Assembly (NCBI GenBank): GCA_964478165.1
Contig: CAYZGU010000032.1
Span: 124,001-188,000, forward strand
From: CAYZGU01 sp964478165
GTDB taxonomy: Bacteria > Poribacteria > WGA-4E > JAJDTR01
Length of the DNA: 64,000 bases
Reading direction: 5' to 3'
How positions within the stretch are numbered: position 1 is the first letter of the stretch; each line of letters begins with the position of its first letter. The translations under genes and the position numbers were made by a program. The notes under the pieces were generated by a model. It was not told the origin of the DNA. It saw only the letters and a list, made by a program, of their open reading frames with translations, and did no database searches. Positions 45,454 to 54,086 of the stretch are shown piece after piece.

Positions 45454-46491
45454 TCATAGGCTTAAGTCAACTACGATTCGACCTCGAATTCTTCCAACGA
45501 GTATTTCTTCGGACGCATCGATCACCTCATTCAAAGAGATTTCCTGTGTCATCTTTTCTAACTTTTCGAGACTAAGATTGACGGTAAGGCGCTTCCATAC
45601 ATATTCCCTAAACTCGCGCGAGTATTTCGCCGCATTTGCATTTATACCAAGCAGATTTACACCGCGCAGGATAAACGGCAAAACGGTCGTGGGCAAGTTG
45701 ACATCGCTAGCAAGGCCACAAGCAGCAACGCTGCCGTTAGCCTGGGTCCGTTGAAGCACACTTGCGAGGGTCTGTCCGCCTACGGTGTCGATTCCGCCAA
45801 ACCAATGTTCGCTATCTAGCAATTTACCGCTTGGAGTGCTTAGGGCACTACGCGGGATAATCTTAGAAGCGCCAAGGTACTGTAGATAATCGCTCTCTTC
45901 CTCGGAGCGTCCCGAAGAGGCGGTTACGTGATGTCCTAGTCCGGCTAGAAGCGCTATCGCAATCGATCCTACTCCGCCGGCTGCTCCGGTTACAATAATT
46001 TCCTTCCAATTTGTAGTATGATGTATTAGGCCATGGTCTTCAAGAGCCAGGAGAGCGAGCATTGCCGTAAAACCGGCGGTGCCAATTGCCATCGCCTGTC
46101 GGGCCGTTAGTTCAGGAGGTAGGGACAATAGCGAATCGTCTTTGACACGTGCTACGTTTGCGTAGCCACCCGAGACCTCCTCTCCAATGCCGCACCCAGT
46201 AAGAATGACCTCATCTCCTTTTTGGAAACGACCATTCCCATCAGGTTCCAGAATCGAACCCGCAAGGTCAATTCCCGGAACAATGGGAAATTGTCTTAGA
46301 ATCTTGCCTCTGCCGGTAACCGCTAGGGCATCCTTATAGTTTAGACTTGAGTAAGCAACGTGAATGAGCGTATTTCCGTCCGTTGATGGAATGGCACCCG
46401 CATCTTTTAGTTTGCGCATCGCTGCCAGAGTCTGTTTTTCTTCGGGGCCTTTATCTACAATCAGTGCTGAAGAAATCTGTTGAGTTTTCAT
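45454..46491 (-). CDS. YhdH/AcuI-type quinone oxidoreductase (acrylyl-CoA reductase-like)
   Basis: 345 residues of the medium-chain dehydrogenase superfamily. It has S-S-L-N-Y-K-D-A-L-A-V-T-G and P-I-V-P-G-I-D-L-A-G near residues 48-78, typical of the YhdH/AcuI branch. The NADPH motif is V-T-G-A-A-G-G-V-G-S-I-A near 168. S-S-G-R-S after the second strand favours NADPH. The zinc ligands of alcohol dehydrogenases are absent. AcuI reduces acryloyl-CoA to propionyl-CoA; that activity is possible but not proved. It ends-on to the larA-like gene and follows holA by 49 bases. Confidence 0.87.
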   Translation of the reverse strand: MKTQQISSALIVDKGPEEKQTLAAMRKLKDAGAIPSTDGNTLIHVAYSSLNYKDALAVTGRGKILRQFPIVPGIDLAGSILEPDGNGRFQKGDEVILTGCGIGEEVSGGYANVARVKDDSLLSLPPELTARQAMAIGTAGFTAMLALLALEDHGLIHHTTNWKEIIVTGAAGGVGSIAIALLAGLGHHVTASSGRSEEESDYLQYLGASKIIPRSALSTPSGKLLDSEHWFGGIDTVGGQTLASVLQRTQANGSVAACGLASDVNLPTTVLPFILRGVNLLGINANAAKYSREFREYVWKRLTVNLSLEKLEKMTQEISLNEVIDASEEILVGRIRGRIVVDLSL

Positions 46492-46540
46492 CGGCTGCGT
46501 CTGGTACAGTGTTTAGCTGCTTCAGAGGGTTCGACTGTGT

Positions 46541-47953
46541 TCACAGGGTTTTTCGAGCGTTTCTTTTCTGGCAAAGATCATGGACTAGCTCCTCCAGAAT
46601 ACACTCCGGTGTAAGATAGCTGCCCTTGAGTTGTTTATCAGCGTCAAGGGTTTTCTCCAGGCCTTCGATTAATTCCGAGGTGCTAAAAAACGGAACACAT
46701 TGGAAAATCTTATAAGCAGCGTAGGGGTTCTGCTCAAGGAGATTAAACTGTGCGTTTTGGGGCAGTGAGTTAGACTTTTTAGATGCAAGTGGCTTGAAGA
46801 TTGTATTGGTGAAGTTCTGATAGCTTGCACGTCCGGCTGCTGGGCTCAATCTCTCTCTTTCAACGAGGAGCTTGGCTTGAAGCGCCAGGCGGATTTGACG
46901 TGCGATAAGCGCATTGACTTTAATCGGAGGTTCACCACTTTTGAGGATACTGTGAAGGCTTTTCATCGCTTGGCTGAGTCTCCGGCTTCCGATTGCGTTA
47001 GTTAAGGCAAAGATGTTCTCAAAATTGCTTTGGGTGACCAGATCTCGAACATGTTCCTCATCAATTTGCGTGTTGTTGCCAATGAAACCGATGATTTTCT
47101 CGATGGCCTCAAAAATCTTGCGCATATCATTTCCCGTTCGATCGCGCAGGAGATTGAACGCTGGGGGCGTGATTTTTTTCTCGACGGTGCGCAGTTTCCT
47201 GCAAACACTCTGAAATAAGGGATCCTGTTGGACCGCTCGTCCAGTTTCTAGTGGTTGGAACGAGACACATTTGCCAACACGATTTATTGTCTTAACGAGT
47301 CGGCTTCGCGCATCAATATTCCCTTTGACGGTCAAGATTAGTACGCTTGATGTGGGGAGTTCTCCGTTCAGCCACTCAATCAACAACTCCAGGTCTTGTG
47401 TGCTCGTCGACACGTCTGACAATTCGCCAAGGTTCCGGGCAATTTGAGGTAAATTCTGCAAGAACGCAAGTTCGGACGGTTTCAAAGCTCCCTTCGTTTC
47501 TTCGATGAACTGCGTGACGGCATTGTTGAAGTCGTTACTCTGGTTAATGATGTCTTGGGCGGAAACATTCAAAGCCTTGAGCATGATTGATATGGATTTG
47601 CGCGAATCTCCGTCTGTTCTGTCAATAGCACTCCGAAGCAAATCGATTGGGAGAGTTTCTTTCCTTCTGTGAACGATAGTTGGTTCACGGACAACAACGA
47701 CCCGCCACTTTGACATTATAGGGTAAGCTTCCACCGCACTCAGCACGTCGTTAATAGATGCCGTCAATCCGTCCAAGTAGTCCAGATTGAAATCGCGGGT
47801 ACTTGGATTGTCTAGTAGCGCACTGAGCATTTGTTTGAGGGTGTTTTCAATAAGGAAATCTTCCTCGCCATACAACAAATAAACTGGATGGACTTTGTTC
47901 GCTTGAATTTCTTTTTCGATGCTTGGGGCTGGAGAAGAGGATTGTTTTCTCAT
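46541..47953 (-). CDS. holA: DNA polymerase III subunit delta, with internal insertion
   Basis: The delta subunit opens the sliding clamp as part of the clamp loader. The N-terminal domain starts V-Y-L-L-Y-G-E-E-D-F-L-I, the standard HolA opening, followed by W-R-V-V-V-V-R-E near residue 85. The conserved later parts L-I-L-T-V-K-G-N-I-D-A-R-S-R-L-V-K, M-R-K-I-F-E-A-I-E-K and the clamp-loader C-terminal region are all present. The 470 residues exceed the usual 330-350. The excess is a mostly helical stretch of about 90 residues (about 95-187) between the V-V-R-E strand and L-I-E-W-L. Confidence 0.9.
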   Translation of the reverse strand: MRKQSSSPAPSIEKEIQANKVHPVYLLYGEEDFLIENTLKQMLSALLDNPSTRDFNLDYLDGLTASINDVLSAVEAYPIMSKWRVVVVREPTIVHRRKETLPIDLLRSAIDRTDGDSRKSISIMLKALNVSAQDIINQSNDFNNAVTQFIEETKGALKPSELAFLQNLPQIARNLGELSDVSTSTQDLELLIEWLNGELPTSSVLILTVKGNIDARSRLVKTINRVGKCVSFQPLETGRAVQQDPLFQSVCRKLRTVEKKITPPAFNLLRDRTGNDMRKIFEAIEKIIGFIGNNTQIDEEHVRDLVTQSNFENIFALTNAIGSRRLSQAMKSLHSILKSGEPPIKVNALIARQIRLALQAKLLVERERLSPAAGRASYQNFTNTIFKPLASKKSNSLPQNAQFNLLEQNPYAAYKIFQCVPFFSTSELIEGLEKTLDADKQLKGSYLTPECILEELVHDLCQKRNARKTL

Positions 47954-48380
47954 GTAATTGTCCCAACGAAACCACAGCCACTTAGAGCACGAAGAACAAG
48001 ATAGGCGCGGAAGGCCAGGGCGAAGTGTCTAACAAGGAACGCGGGCTAGTCTAATGTCACCCTCGTCCAATGGATTGTGTTCAGCAAGCACCTGACGGTA
48101 GGTTAGAAAGCCGGTGATAAAGCCTTCAACACTGCCATGTTTTCTAGAGTATCCTTTTCTCGCTGGCTGTGAAAAGGCGGTTTCCCTATAGTGTACTTGA
48201 GGAATGGAGTGTAGGAAGCGGAAGTGTTTCTGATAGAACCCTATCGTTTCTCCAGGACGCACCCTGTTTTTCCCTGAGTGCTTACGCGCTTTGCCATCGG
48301 TTGTCCCAGTGGTGAATCTCAGGCGAGAATATCAAGTGAGATTATGAAGCTCTGAGTAAATTTGTGTTGGACGCATGTGC
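47954..48380. other. Gap containing an unidentified protein fragment
   Basis: 427 bases. The main content is a minus-strand coding-like stretch (see separate entry at 48029-48262). The rest has no supportable feature. Confidence 0.4.
48029..48262 (-). pseudogene. Unidentified protein fragment
   Basis: From a GTG at 48262 (AGGGA 7 bases upstream) 77 residues are read, including F-S-Q-P-A-R-K-G-Y-S-R-K-H-G-S-V-E-G-F and A-E-H-N-P-L-D-E-G-D-I-R-L-A. The open frame also extends upstream to about 48325 with equally protein-like sequence (T-T-G-T-T-D-G-K-A-R-K-H-S-G-K). It has the look of a real but truncated gene. No family is recognised, and it may be a small intact gene instead. Confidence 0.35.
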
Positions 48381-49253
48381 TTACCATGGCATCTTTCGCT
48401 TGGTGTATCTCCGTCCAATTTCAGCAGCTTCCGGCCCTGCGGCGCCTGCTGAACATATTTTGACGCCTTTGTCAATCTGGTCAGTGACATTCTCTGTATT
48501 GGCCACTTCGAGAAATGCGATGTTTGCCGACGTACAAGCACTTCTCACTCGCTGCCGAGCATTCTCTATCTCTGCAACGTATGGTTCGTGGTTGTTTCGA
48601 TGACCAAATGAAAAAGCCATGTCCCCGGGCCCCCATTCTGCAAAGGCAATGCCGGGAACTGTTGTGCTGGCCTCTGCGTTAGTAACTGCGCGTTTATTTT
48701 CGATTTTTAAGCCAAGCATAATTTCGCCGTTGGGATTCAATGGCCAAACGTCCGCTTTCTCCATGTACTCCTCGGTGGATATCCCCCAGATTGACGCGGG
48801 ATTTCCCTGTGCGCCGTTTCCCCGTCGTCCTTGATCCAACCCAGTGCCGACGCCAGCCATTTGAAATGGATAACGTGCTGCCTCAACGAATACCTTCACA
48901 GCCGATGCACTGTCAGCATGGCAAAGGAGGATGCCATGTACACCGCATGCTAGCACCTGCTTAATCATCCAAGCGTTGGCACGCATCACGTTTTCGTCGG
49001 TGCCCTCGGCGGGTAATGTGGTAATCACTGCAGGTGTGCGATGCCCACTTCTCGTAGGACCGCCCTCTACAAGCCCGTGCATAAACTGATGAAGTGCAGA
49101 AATGTTAAAAAGGCCATGCTCCATTTCGACGGCCAGATAATCGGCCCAGGTTTGCGCAGCTTTGACACCAGCCTCGAAACTTAATGCTCCTGGTGTGACG
49201 TAATAGACCGGCTGTCCTTCTTCTAGGAGCTCAATTGCTCGGTTGATTTTCAT
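48381..49253 (-). CDS. HpcH/HpaI aldolase family protein
   Basis: 290 residues of the class II (metal-dependent) 2-oxo-acid aldolase TIM-barrel family. Visible elements are V-E-M-E-H-G near residue 43 (catalytic His), G-V-H-G-I-L-L-C-H near 108, the metal Glu in L-G-L-K-I-E-N near 183 and the metal Asp in W-G-P-G-D-M-A-F-S near 213. Members cleave 4-hydroxy-2-oxo acids to pyruvate and an aldehyde. The ATG has AAGGGTG upstream. Together with the RraA-like gene it suggests aromatic or sugar-acid breakdown, though the genes are 11 kb apart. Substrate unassigned. Confidence 0.88.
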   Translation of the reverse strand: MKINRAIELLEEGQPVYYVTPGALSFEAGVKAAQTWADYLAVEMEHGLFNISALHQFMHGLVEGGPTRSGHRTPAVITTLPAEGTDENVMRANAWMIKQVLACGVHGILLCHADSASAVKVFVEAARYPFQMAGVGTGLDQGRRGNGAQGNPASIWGISTEEYMEKADVWPLNPNGEIMLGLKIENKRAVTNAEASTTVPGIAFAEWGPGDMAFSFGHRNNHEPYVAEIENARQRVRSACTSANIAFLEVANTENVTDQIDKGVKICSAGAAGPEAAEIGRRYTKRKMPW

Positions 49254-50720
49254 AATTTCACCCTTTAAATAATGTATAGACAGTTAGGACGCACTCAACA
49301 AAGAGGTAGCTTGACGCATAGTAGCATAATGACAATGGTCTCATAAGTCCGTCCGAGAAATGCTTGGTCTCTAAAACATGAATCTAAGGAGTTCTTGCGG
49401 CAACAAAGAACCTTCGTTCCAGCTTTTGAAAAATGCGTTTCGTGTCGATATAGACTTAGAATAACAGGGTACCCATTAACCATTAATTGCTCAGTTGGGT
49501 TTTCGGTAAGTGGATTGGTAAATGAGCAGTAGCATGATCATATCTTTGAAATTGCTCACTGCGCGTTCTGCCACTTACTTCGAGGATTTTCTAAACCAGT
49601 GAACCCAAGCGATTAATAGGACACCCATACTTGCATCCAGTGACAAAATCTGTGAGATCAGGATCTCAAATTTAGCGATATTGACAGGTAATTTGCTTCC
49701 GTGCTGGAGCACAACCGCTGTCGCCACACGACGACTTGACCTTTCGAGTGGGATGAGATATTATAAACTTCGTGTTAATTAATCTTTCTTCGTTTTCCAC
49801 GTTTGTGGACTTGTTTTCTGAAAAACTGGAGTTATATTCCGCATGGTTCTACTCTTGTTAGATGCGTGAGTAAATTAGACCGTTCCTTGTACTCAGCCGA
49901 AACTCCAGAAACACAGAGTTTTTTCACAACTGGATTAAATTGTATCGGCTTAAGTATTGTGTTTTGTTGGCGGCTCCCGTTATGGTGATGGAACGCAATT
50001 GAATCCTCCGTTTTCAGAAGCTTAAAGGGGGTATTGCTTGTGCGCGAGAGAAGTGAGTTTCTTGAACAACACCTCCCTGATTCCGAAAGCCGGATTGGAG
50101 ATCCTTTCCATTTCATTAGGCAATGCTACCGGGCAGATTCCTCTATGGGGAAGGAGGGGCTGGCTGCAAATCAAAGGTCTACAATTAACTGCTGACAAAA
50201 TTCCGACAACACATGGATCGCGCTAGCCTATTCGCGTAATGGTGGAGTGCTTACTGAGCCGTTCAAAGCACAAGCGCCTTGTATCCTCTACCTAATGCCT
50301 CGCAGTCAATTGAACTGATAACTTAGGGTAGAAGATCCTGAACGCTGAGTGGCCTTTGGAGCAAAGGTGAAGTTTTACAAGTTGTTAAAAGCTCAGGCGA
50401 GGCTATGTTCGCGCGGATGATTTAAGGATGAACTTCCGCGGATTAAATCACAATGAGCTTCGTGTCAAGTTGTCTATTTGGCACTATCCCGCTAAGCGAA
50501 GATGTCAAAAACACTGATTGGGTGCGGATTCAAATGTCACTCGCACAAACATTCAGGAGTGTAAAGCAGATTGTGTCAAATTTCGTTGATTTTAAAACAT
50601 CGACACGGTGTGGCCGGAGCAAATCCTGACGGAATGCTCGCGGCGACATCTTGGTTGTTTGGAATTGGAAACCTCTATATTGCGAGTGTCATTTATGGAA
50701 TTAGATTCAGGTGTAGTGCT
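49254..50720. other. 1.5-kb gap without recognised genes
   Basis: The longest gap in the window. Short frames on both strands (for example 49832-50116 minus and 50571-50780 plus) lack ribosome sites and familiar motifs. The upstream end should carry the HpcH/HpaI promoter; TATACA-like sequence lies near 49275 on the minus strand. No RNA gene or mobile element is visible. Confidence 0.4.
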
Positions 50721-51476
50721 CTAGTCCCATGTGACCGCACCGCCAGAACCAAGCAATATGAGATTTTCTGGTTTCAGTAGAACTTCCCCTTCTTTGACTA
50801 CAGGCATACCGGTTGGGTACAAGGCGTAGGCAATCCGTCTGGGAAGATGGTTTCCAAGATCTGCCATCATCTCCTCTTCTGTCTTAAGGCGAACCATACC
50901 ACGGTTTTCAACTTGGAATGCATGCCAGTATTTGAGATAATCTACAATCGTATCATCGAAGATGAGTTCGCCTGTCTTCGTATCGACAATTTTCAGATGG
51001 GTCTTCACCAGTGCGCTTTGGCGAGCTCGAAGGTATGTCGCCGTGCCCGAAATTCCCCCTTGTCGTCCCTGTTTTCTGAGAAATGCGTTAAAGTCTCGGT
51101 GCACAAACTTGGGTTTCGACATTTCCCCAATGATGATTAAGTCAACTCCCAGGGCTTGCCCGGTTTTGGCAGCCAATGCCGGGTCTGCGAAAATGTCATT
51201 CAATGATAACCCTAATTCCTCCAGCTTTGTCGCTACCGGTGCCACCTTCTCAGATTGATCGCAGATCCAGGTGGTGTCTTTGAGGGCAAGTTCCATGCGG
51301 GTAGTGAGGTTAATGGGGACCCACTTGCCAAGGCCTACAGCCTGGTCTTGGGCGAGAAAAGGTGTTATAGCAACTGCAGATGTCTGATCTAGTGGTGGGG
51401 GTGTGTTGAGGCTTGTAGCACAACCAACAATCAAAACGAGAAACAGTGGAAACAGAATAAAACGGAGCGAATACAT
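50721..51476 (-). CDS. Lipoprotein of unknown function (CsgG-like region possible)
   Basis: The ATG at 51476 has GGAGG 10 bases upstream; a TTG 9 bases earlier is too close to that site. The 251-residue product has a lipoprotein signal ending I-V-G-C (Cys19). The mature part begins V-A-I-T-P-F and contains A-L-G-V-D-L-I-I-I-G-E-M, followed by L-K-I-V-D-T-K-T-G-E-L-I-F-D-D. That order resembles CsgG/LpoB-type lipoproteins that bind in the periplasm and build from a Rossmann-like fold. The similarity is by pattern only. It stands alone on the minus strand. Confidence 0.65.
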   Translation of the reverse strand: MYSLRFILFPLFLVLIVGCATSLNTPPPLDQTSAVAITPFLAQDQAVGLGKWVPINLTTRMELALKDTTWICDQSEKVAPVATKLEELGLSLNDIFADPALAAKTGQALGVDLIIIGEMSKPKFVHRDFNAFLRKQGRQGGISGTATYLRARQSALVKTHLKIVDTKTGELIFDDTIVDYLKYWHAFQVENRGMVRLKTEEEMMADLGNHLPRRIAYALYPTGMPVVKEGEVLLKPENLILLGSGGAVTWD

Positions 51477-52062
51477 CAGAAGCAATCCTCCCTTTATAGT
51501 GATGTGTTAGGAATCCTCGGGCTCTAGCAAGTTGTTCGTAAATGTCAACGGATTCATTCGATATCCAGCCGAAAATTTATAGGGTAACCAATAGGATACC
51601 ATAAAACCAGAGGAGATGAAACACATTTTTCGTTATGTGCGGATTTTTCGATTTGTGACCTGGATTCGTTGTGAGACACATCTAAATCTTGTGCCATCTG
51701 CGTTCTTTCGTAGGCAACTTAACGCGATGATTATTTACCGTCCAGGATATCAAGCACAGGGGACTACAGCATAACAGACGTTGTGGAAACAGGGCTGAAT
51801 ATCTCACGGTGATAACCAATTTCTTCAATTGATTCAGCCACAGAAGGCTTGGTCTAGTGGTATATTATGATGTGCATTCATGATAGTTGTACTGTCGCGT
51901 TTTCGACGGATTATCATCGAATAGTGGTCCGTGAGCATGCTTTTGTGGTATAACTTCTCCCCAAGGCGTGTAAAAAAGAGGTTTACGGAAAATAGCTCAT
52001 GGTACAATCTCGTCGTTTGTTGCTATATTGTACAGTAAAAAAGAATTATGGAGGTGCGAAGA
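51477..52062. other. Divergent intergenic region
   Basis: 586 bases between divergent genes. Close to the downstream gene is an inverted repeat, GTACAAT (52002-52008) and ATTGTAC (52027-52033), with an 18-base spacer, which could be an operator. No gene is seen. Confidence 0.4.
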
Positions 52063-52320
52063 ATGAAGGATTGGCATAAGGGCGTCATTGTTGGACTGTT
52101 TATTGGTACGTTTGGTCTGGTGCCACTGATTTTTTGGTTGGTAGAAATTCGGGCAAAATTCCGTTGTCCAAATTGCAATGGGAAGGTGCGCGTTCAAAAA
52201 GGGCATAAGTTCATTATACCAGAGGTGCTCGGTGAGCATGCAGTTACGGATTGGAACGACAGTGACAGAGAATCTCGAGAGACATCGCAGACTGCTGTTG
52301 CCGATTCTTTGTCCGTTTGA
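52063..52320 (+). CDS. Small membrane protein with a Cys pair
   Basis: 85 residues from the ATG at 52063, which has GGAGG 8 bases upstream; an ATG 15 bases earlier overlaps that site. One membrane helix (I-V-G-L-F-I-G-T-F-G-L-V-P-L-I-F-W) is followed by F-R-C-P-N-C-N-G-K-V, half of a zinc-ribbon. Only one Cys pair exists, so metal binding would need dimerisation. The acidic Ser/Thr-rich tail is probably disordered. Function unknown. The inverted repeat just upstream may control it. Confidence 0.6.
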   Translation: MKDWHKGVIVGLFIGTFGLVPLIFWLVEIRAKFRCPNCNGKVRVQKGHKFIIPEVLGEHAVTDWNDSDRESRETSQTAVADSLSV

Positions 52321-52388
52321 CGCAACGAGCAAGACAACGGGGCCTTTGTAACTCTAATACTGGGCGGACGGGGTGCTCAAATTCTGTG

Positions 52389-52940
52389 TTATTCAAGAAC
52401 ACGGTATAGCATGTCAAATATAGGCCGTTCATCAACACGATGCTTGAAGAGGGCTTGACATTTGATGGTTTTCTGGTCCGTATCCTCGAGCGTTAGACGA
52501 ACACCAATCTGAGGACTAGGGATTAGCTCATCGAGGGCAAAGACTTCATAGAAATCTTGTCGCTCCTCTGGTTCGAGTTTGATGGGCAGGCTATTGCGGA
52601 AGAGGCTAGGAAAAATAGCGGCTTGAGGGGCTGAATACGGTTGGGCTGATCGCCATTTATGGCCGATTTTTGCCTGGAATTTATGATTCTCAATGATTAG
52701 AGAATTTTGATCGCTATCGTTGTAAATTCGGCATGAAACAAGGAATAGCAAATAGCCGCCGCGAGTGATGAAACAATTGGTCTGTCCCTCTAGTAACTCG
52801 ACGCGTCTTCGGCTGAGTGGTCCTCTGCGTTGTCCGGGGGCTCTGATTGATCCGACTTGTATGAGATCGTACAGCCACTTCAGTGTCACGAGCAGCATGG
52901 CTGTGATGCTGAGAATGAGGGCAAGTGTTTCACGGTCCAC
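52389..52940 (-). CDS. Membrane-anchored hypothetical protein
   Basis: 183 residues from a GTG. One N-terminal membrane helix (A-L-I-L-S-I-T-A-M-L-L-V-T-L-K) precedes a basic linker and a beta-rich domain that starts V-E-L-L-E-G-Q-T-N-C. There is no recognised catalytic motif. AGGAGG lies 13 bases before the GTG, somewhat far. It converges on the small membrane protein at 52063. Confidence 0.55.
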   Translation of the reverse strand: MDRETLALILSITAMLLVTLKWLYDLIQVGSIRAPGQRRGPLSRRRVELLEGQTNCFITRGGYLLFLVSCRIYNDSDQNSLIIENHKFQAKIGHKWRSAQPYSAPQAAIFPSLFRNSLPIKLEPEERQDFYEVFALDELIPSPQIGVRLTLEDTDQKTIKCQALFKHRVDERPIFDMLYRVLE

Positions 52941-53434
52941 TTCGGCTTAAGAACCTCCTGCAGTTTTTGAAGCCGATTGGCACATTCGCGTCGAGGTCTC
53001 AGACGTCAAAATCGCCTCAGCTTCAGCTGATATGGTTTTTCGACGGAAAACTCCCTAAAAATGTTGAGGGAAACTTGTCTCTAAATGTGTGGTTGAAGTT
53101 GGTAATAGCTTCTCCATAACAGCGGTTCGGGTACGATTAGTCCACACAAGGCCTGTATAGACGGTGTTCGAGGTATGCCTTCCGATTCCGGTTTCAGCGC
53201 AGGAGTGTCTTTTTTGTCAGTCACGGAACGCTGAAGCATGCATCCGTGCCTTCTGTCTTAATGGCTCTGGCCTCATGTGAGAAGTGTCGACAATCAGAAT
53301 TGTGATGCCGACACTCATACTCTTGACGCCCTGGTGTTCATATGTTATTATTCTCGACACACCAGATGCGGGTTTATCCAATCGCAACCTCCTTTGTAAA
53401 AAACTGATGTTTTGTCGAAAAGGTAAGGCGGAAA
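52941..53434. other. Upstream region of the HD-selD operon
   Basis: 494 bases with no gene. The important element is the promoter at 53323-53351. Short frames in the first 200 bases have no ribosome site. Confidence 0.45.
53323..53351 (+). promoter_or_regulatory. Candidate promoter of the HD/selD/pyrE/xse/dxs operon
   Basis: TTGACG (53323-53328), a 17-base spacer and TATTAT (53346-53351) lie about 80 bases before the first gene. One mismatch in each box. It is the only good promoter before the compact run of genes to 60.9 kb. Confidence 0.6.
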
Positions 53435-54019
53435 TTGGCCAGTGTGGGTAGTGCGGAAAACATGATCGATCATGCTGTCGAAGTCGCTGCCAGTGCTCAT
53501 CGCGGCCAATTTCGGAAGGGAACGGCTATTCCGTACATTTCCCATCCCTACGCCGTAGCTCTTATCCTTTCGCGGGCCGGTTGTCCGGACGAGTTGATTG
53601 TAGCAGGGATTCTTCACGACATTGTGGAAGACACAGAACTTACCCTGGAATATATCCGTGAGAATTTCGGTCAGAAGATTGCGGCCATTGTCGAAGGCTG
53701 TTCTGAACCTGATAAATCACTCTCATGGGAGCAGCGAAAAACGGATGCTGTAAAATTTCTCAAAACGGCCTCGTCAGAACTGCGCACAGTTGCTTGCGCT
53801 GATAAGCTTCATAATCTACGAAGGACCATCGTTGACTATCAAAAAATTGGTGAGGCCGTGTGGGAACGCTTTAACAGAGGAAAACAAGCGCAGGAATGTT
53901 ATTATCGAGAATTAGTGTCTGTTTTCGGTGACCCACCTGGGTGTCAGGCCGCACGGGAGGTTTTCCAACAGTTTAATGACGCGGTAGGGATTCTTTTCGG
54001 TCCCGGTGAATGTTCGTAA
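53435..54019 (+). CDS. HD-domain hydrolase, MESH1/SpoT-hydrolase-like
   Basis: 194 residues. The order A-H-R-G-Q-F-R-K-G, Y-I-S-H-P (His), G-I-L-H-D-I-V-E-D-T (His-Asp and Glu-Asp) and later A-D-K-L-H-N-L (Asp) is that of the manganese-dependent hydrolase domain found in SpoT/RelA and stand-alone MESH1-type enzymes. These remove the 3' diphosphate from (p)ppGpp, and MESH1 can also hydrolyse NADPH. There is no synthetase or TGS domain, so hydrolysis only is expected. The TTG start has an AAGG site; ATG 53462 is an alternative. It is first in the selD operon. Confidence 0.85.
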   Translation: MASVGSAENMIDHAVEVAASAHRGQFRKGTAIPYISHPYAVALILSRAGCPDELIVAGILHDIVEDTELTLEYIRENFGQKIAAIVEGCSEPDKSLSWEQRKTDAVKFLKTASSELRTVACADKLHNLRRTIVDYQKIGEAVWERFNRGKQAQECYYRELVSVFGDPPGCQAAREVFQQFNDAVGILFGPGECS

Positions 54020-54086
54020 TGTGAAATTGCTGAGTTCGATTGTAAAGCTACTTACGTACCAAATCAGGAGGGAGATTTTGAGGCGC

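Noticed and set aside
49832..50116. 94-codon minus-strand frame in the long gap
   Set aside because: Ser/Arg/Asn-rich composition typical of chance frames, no ribosome site.
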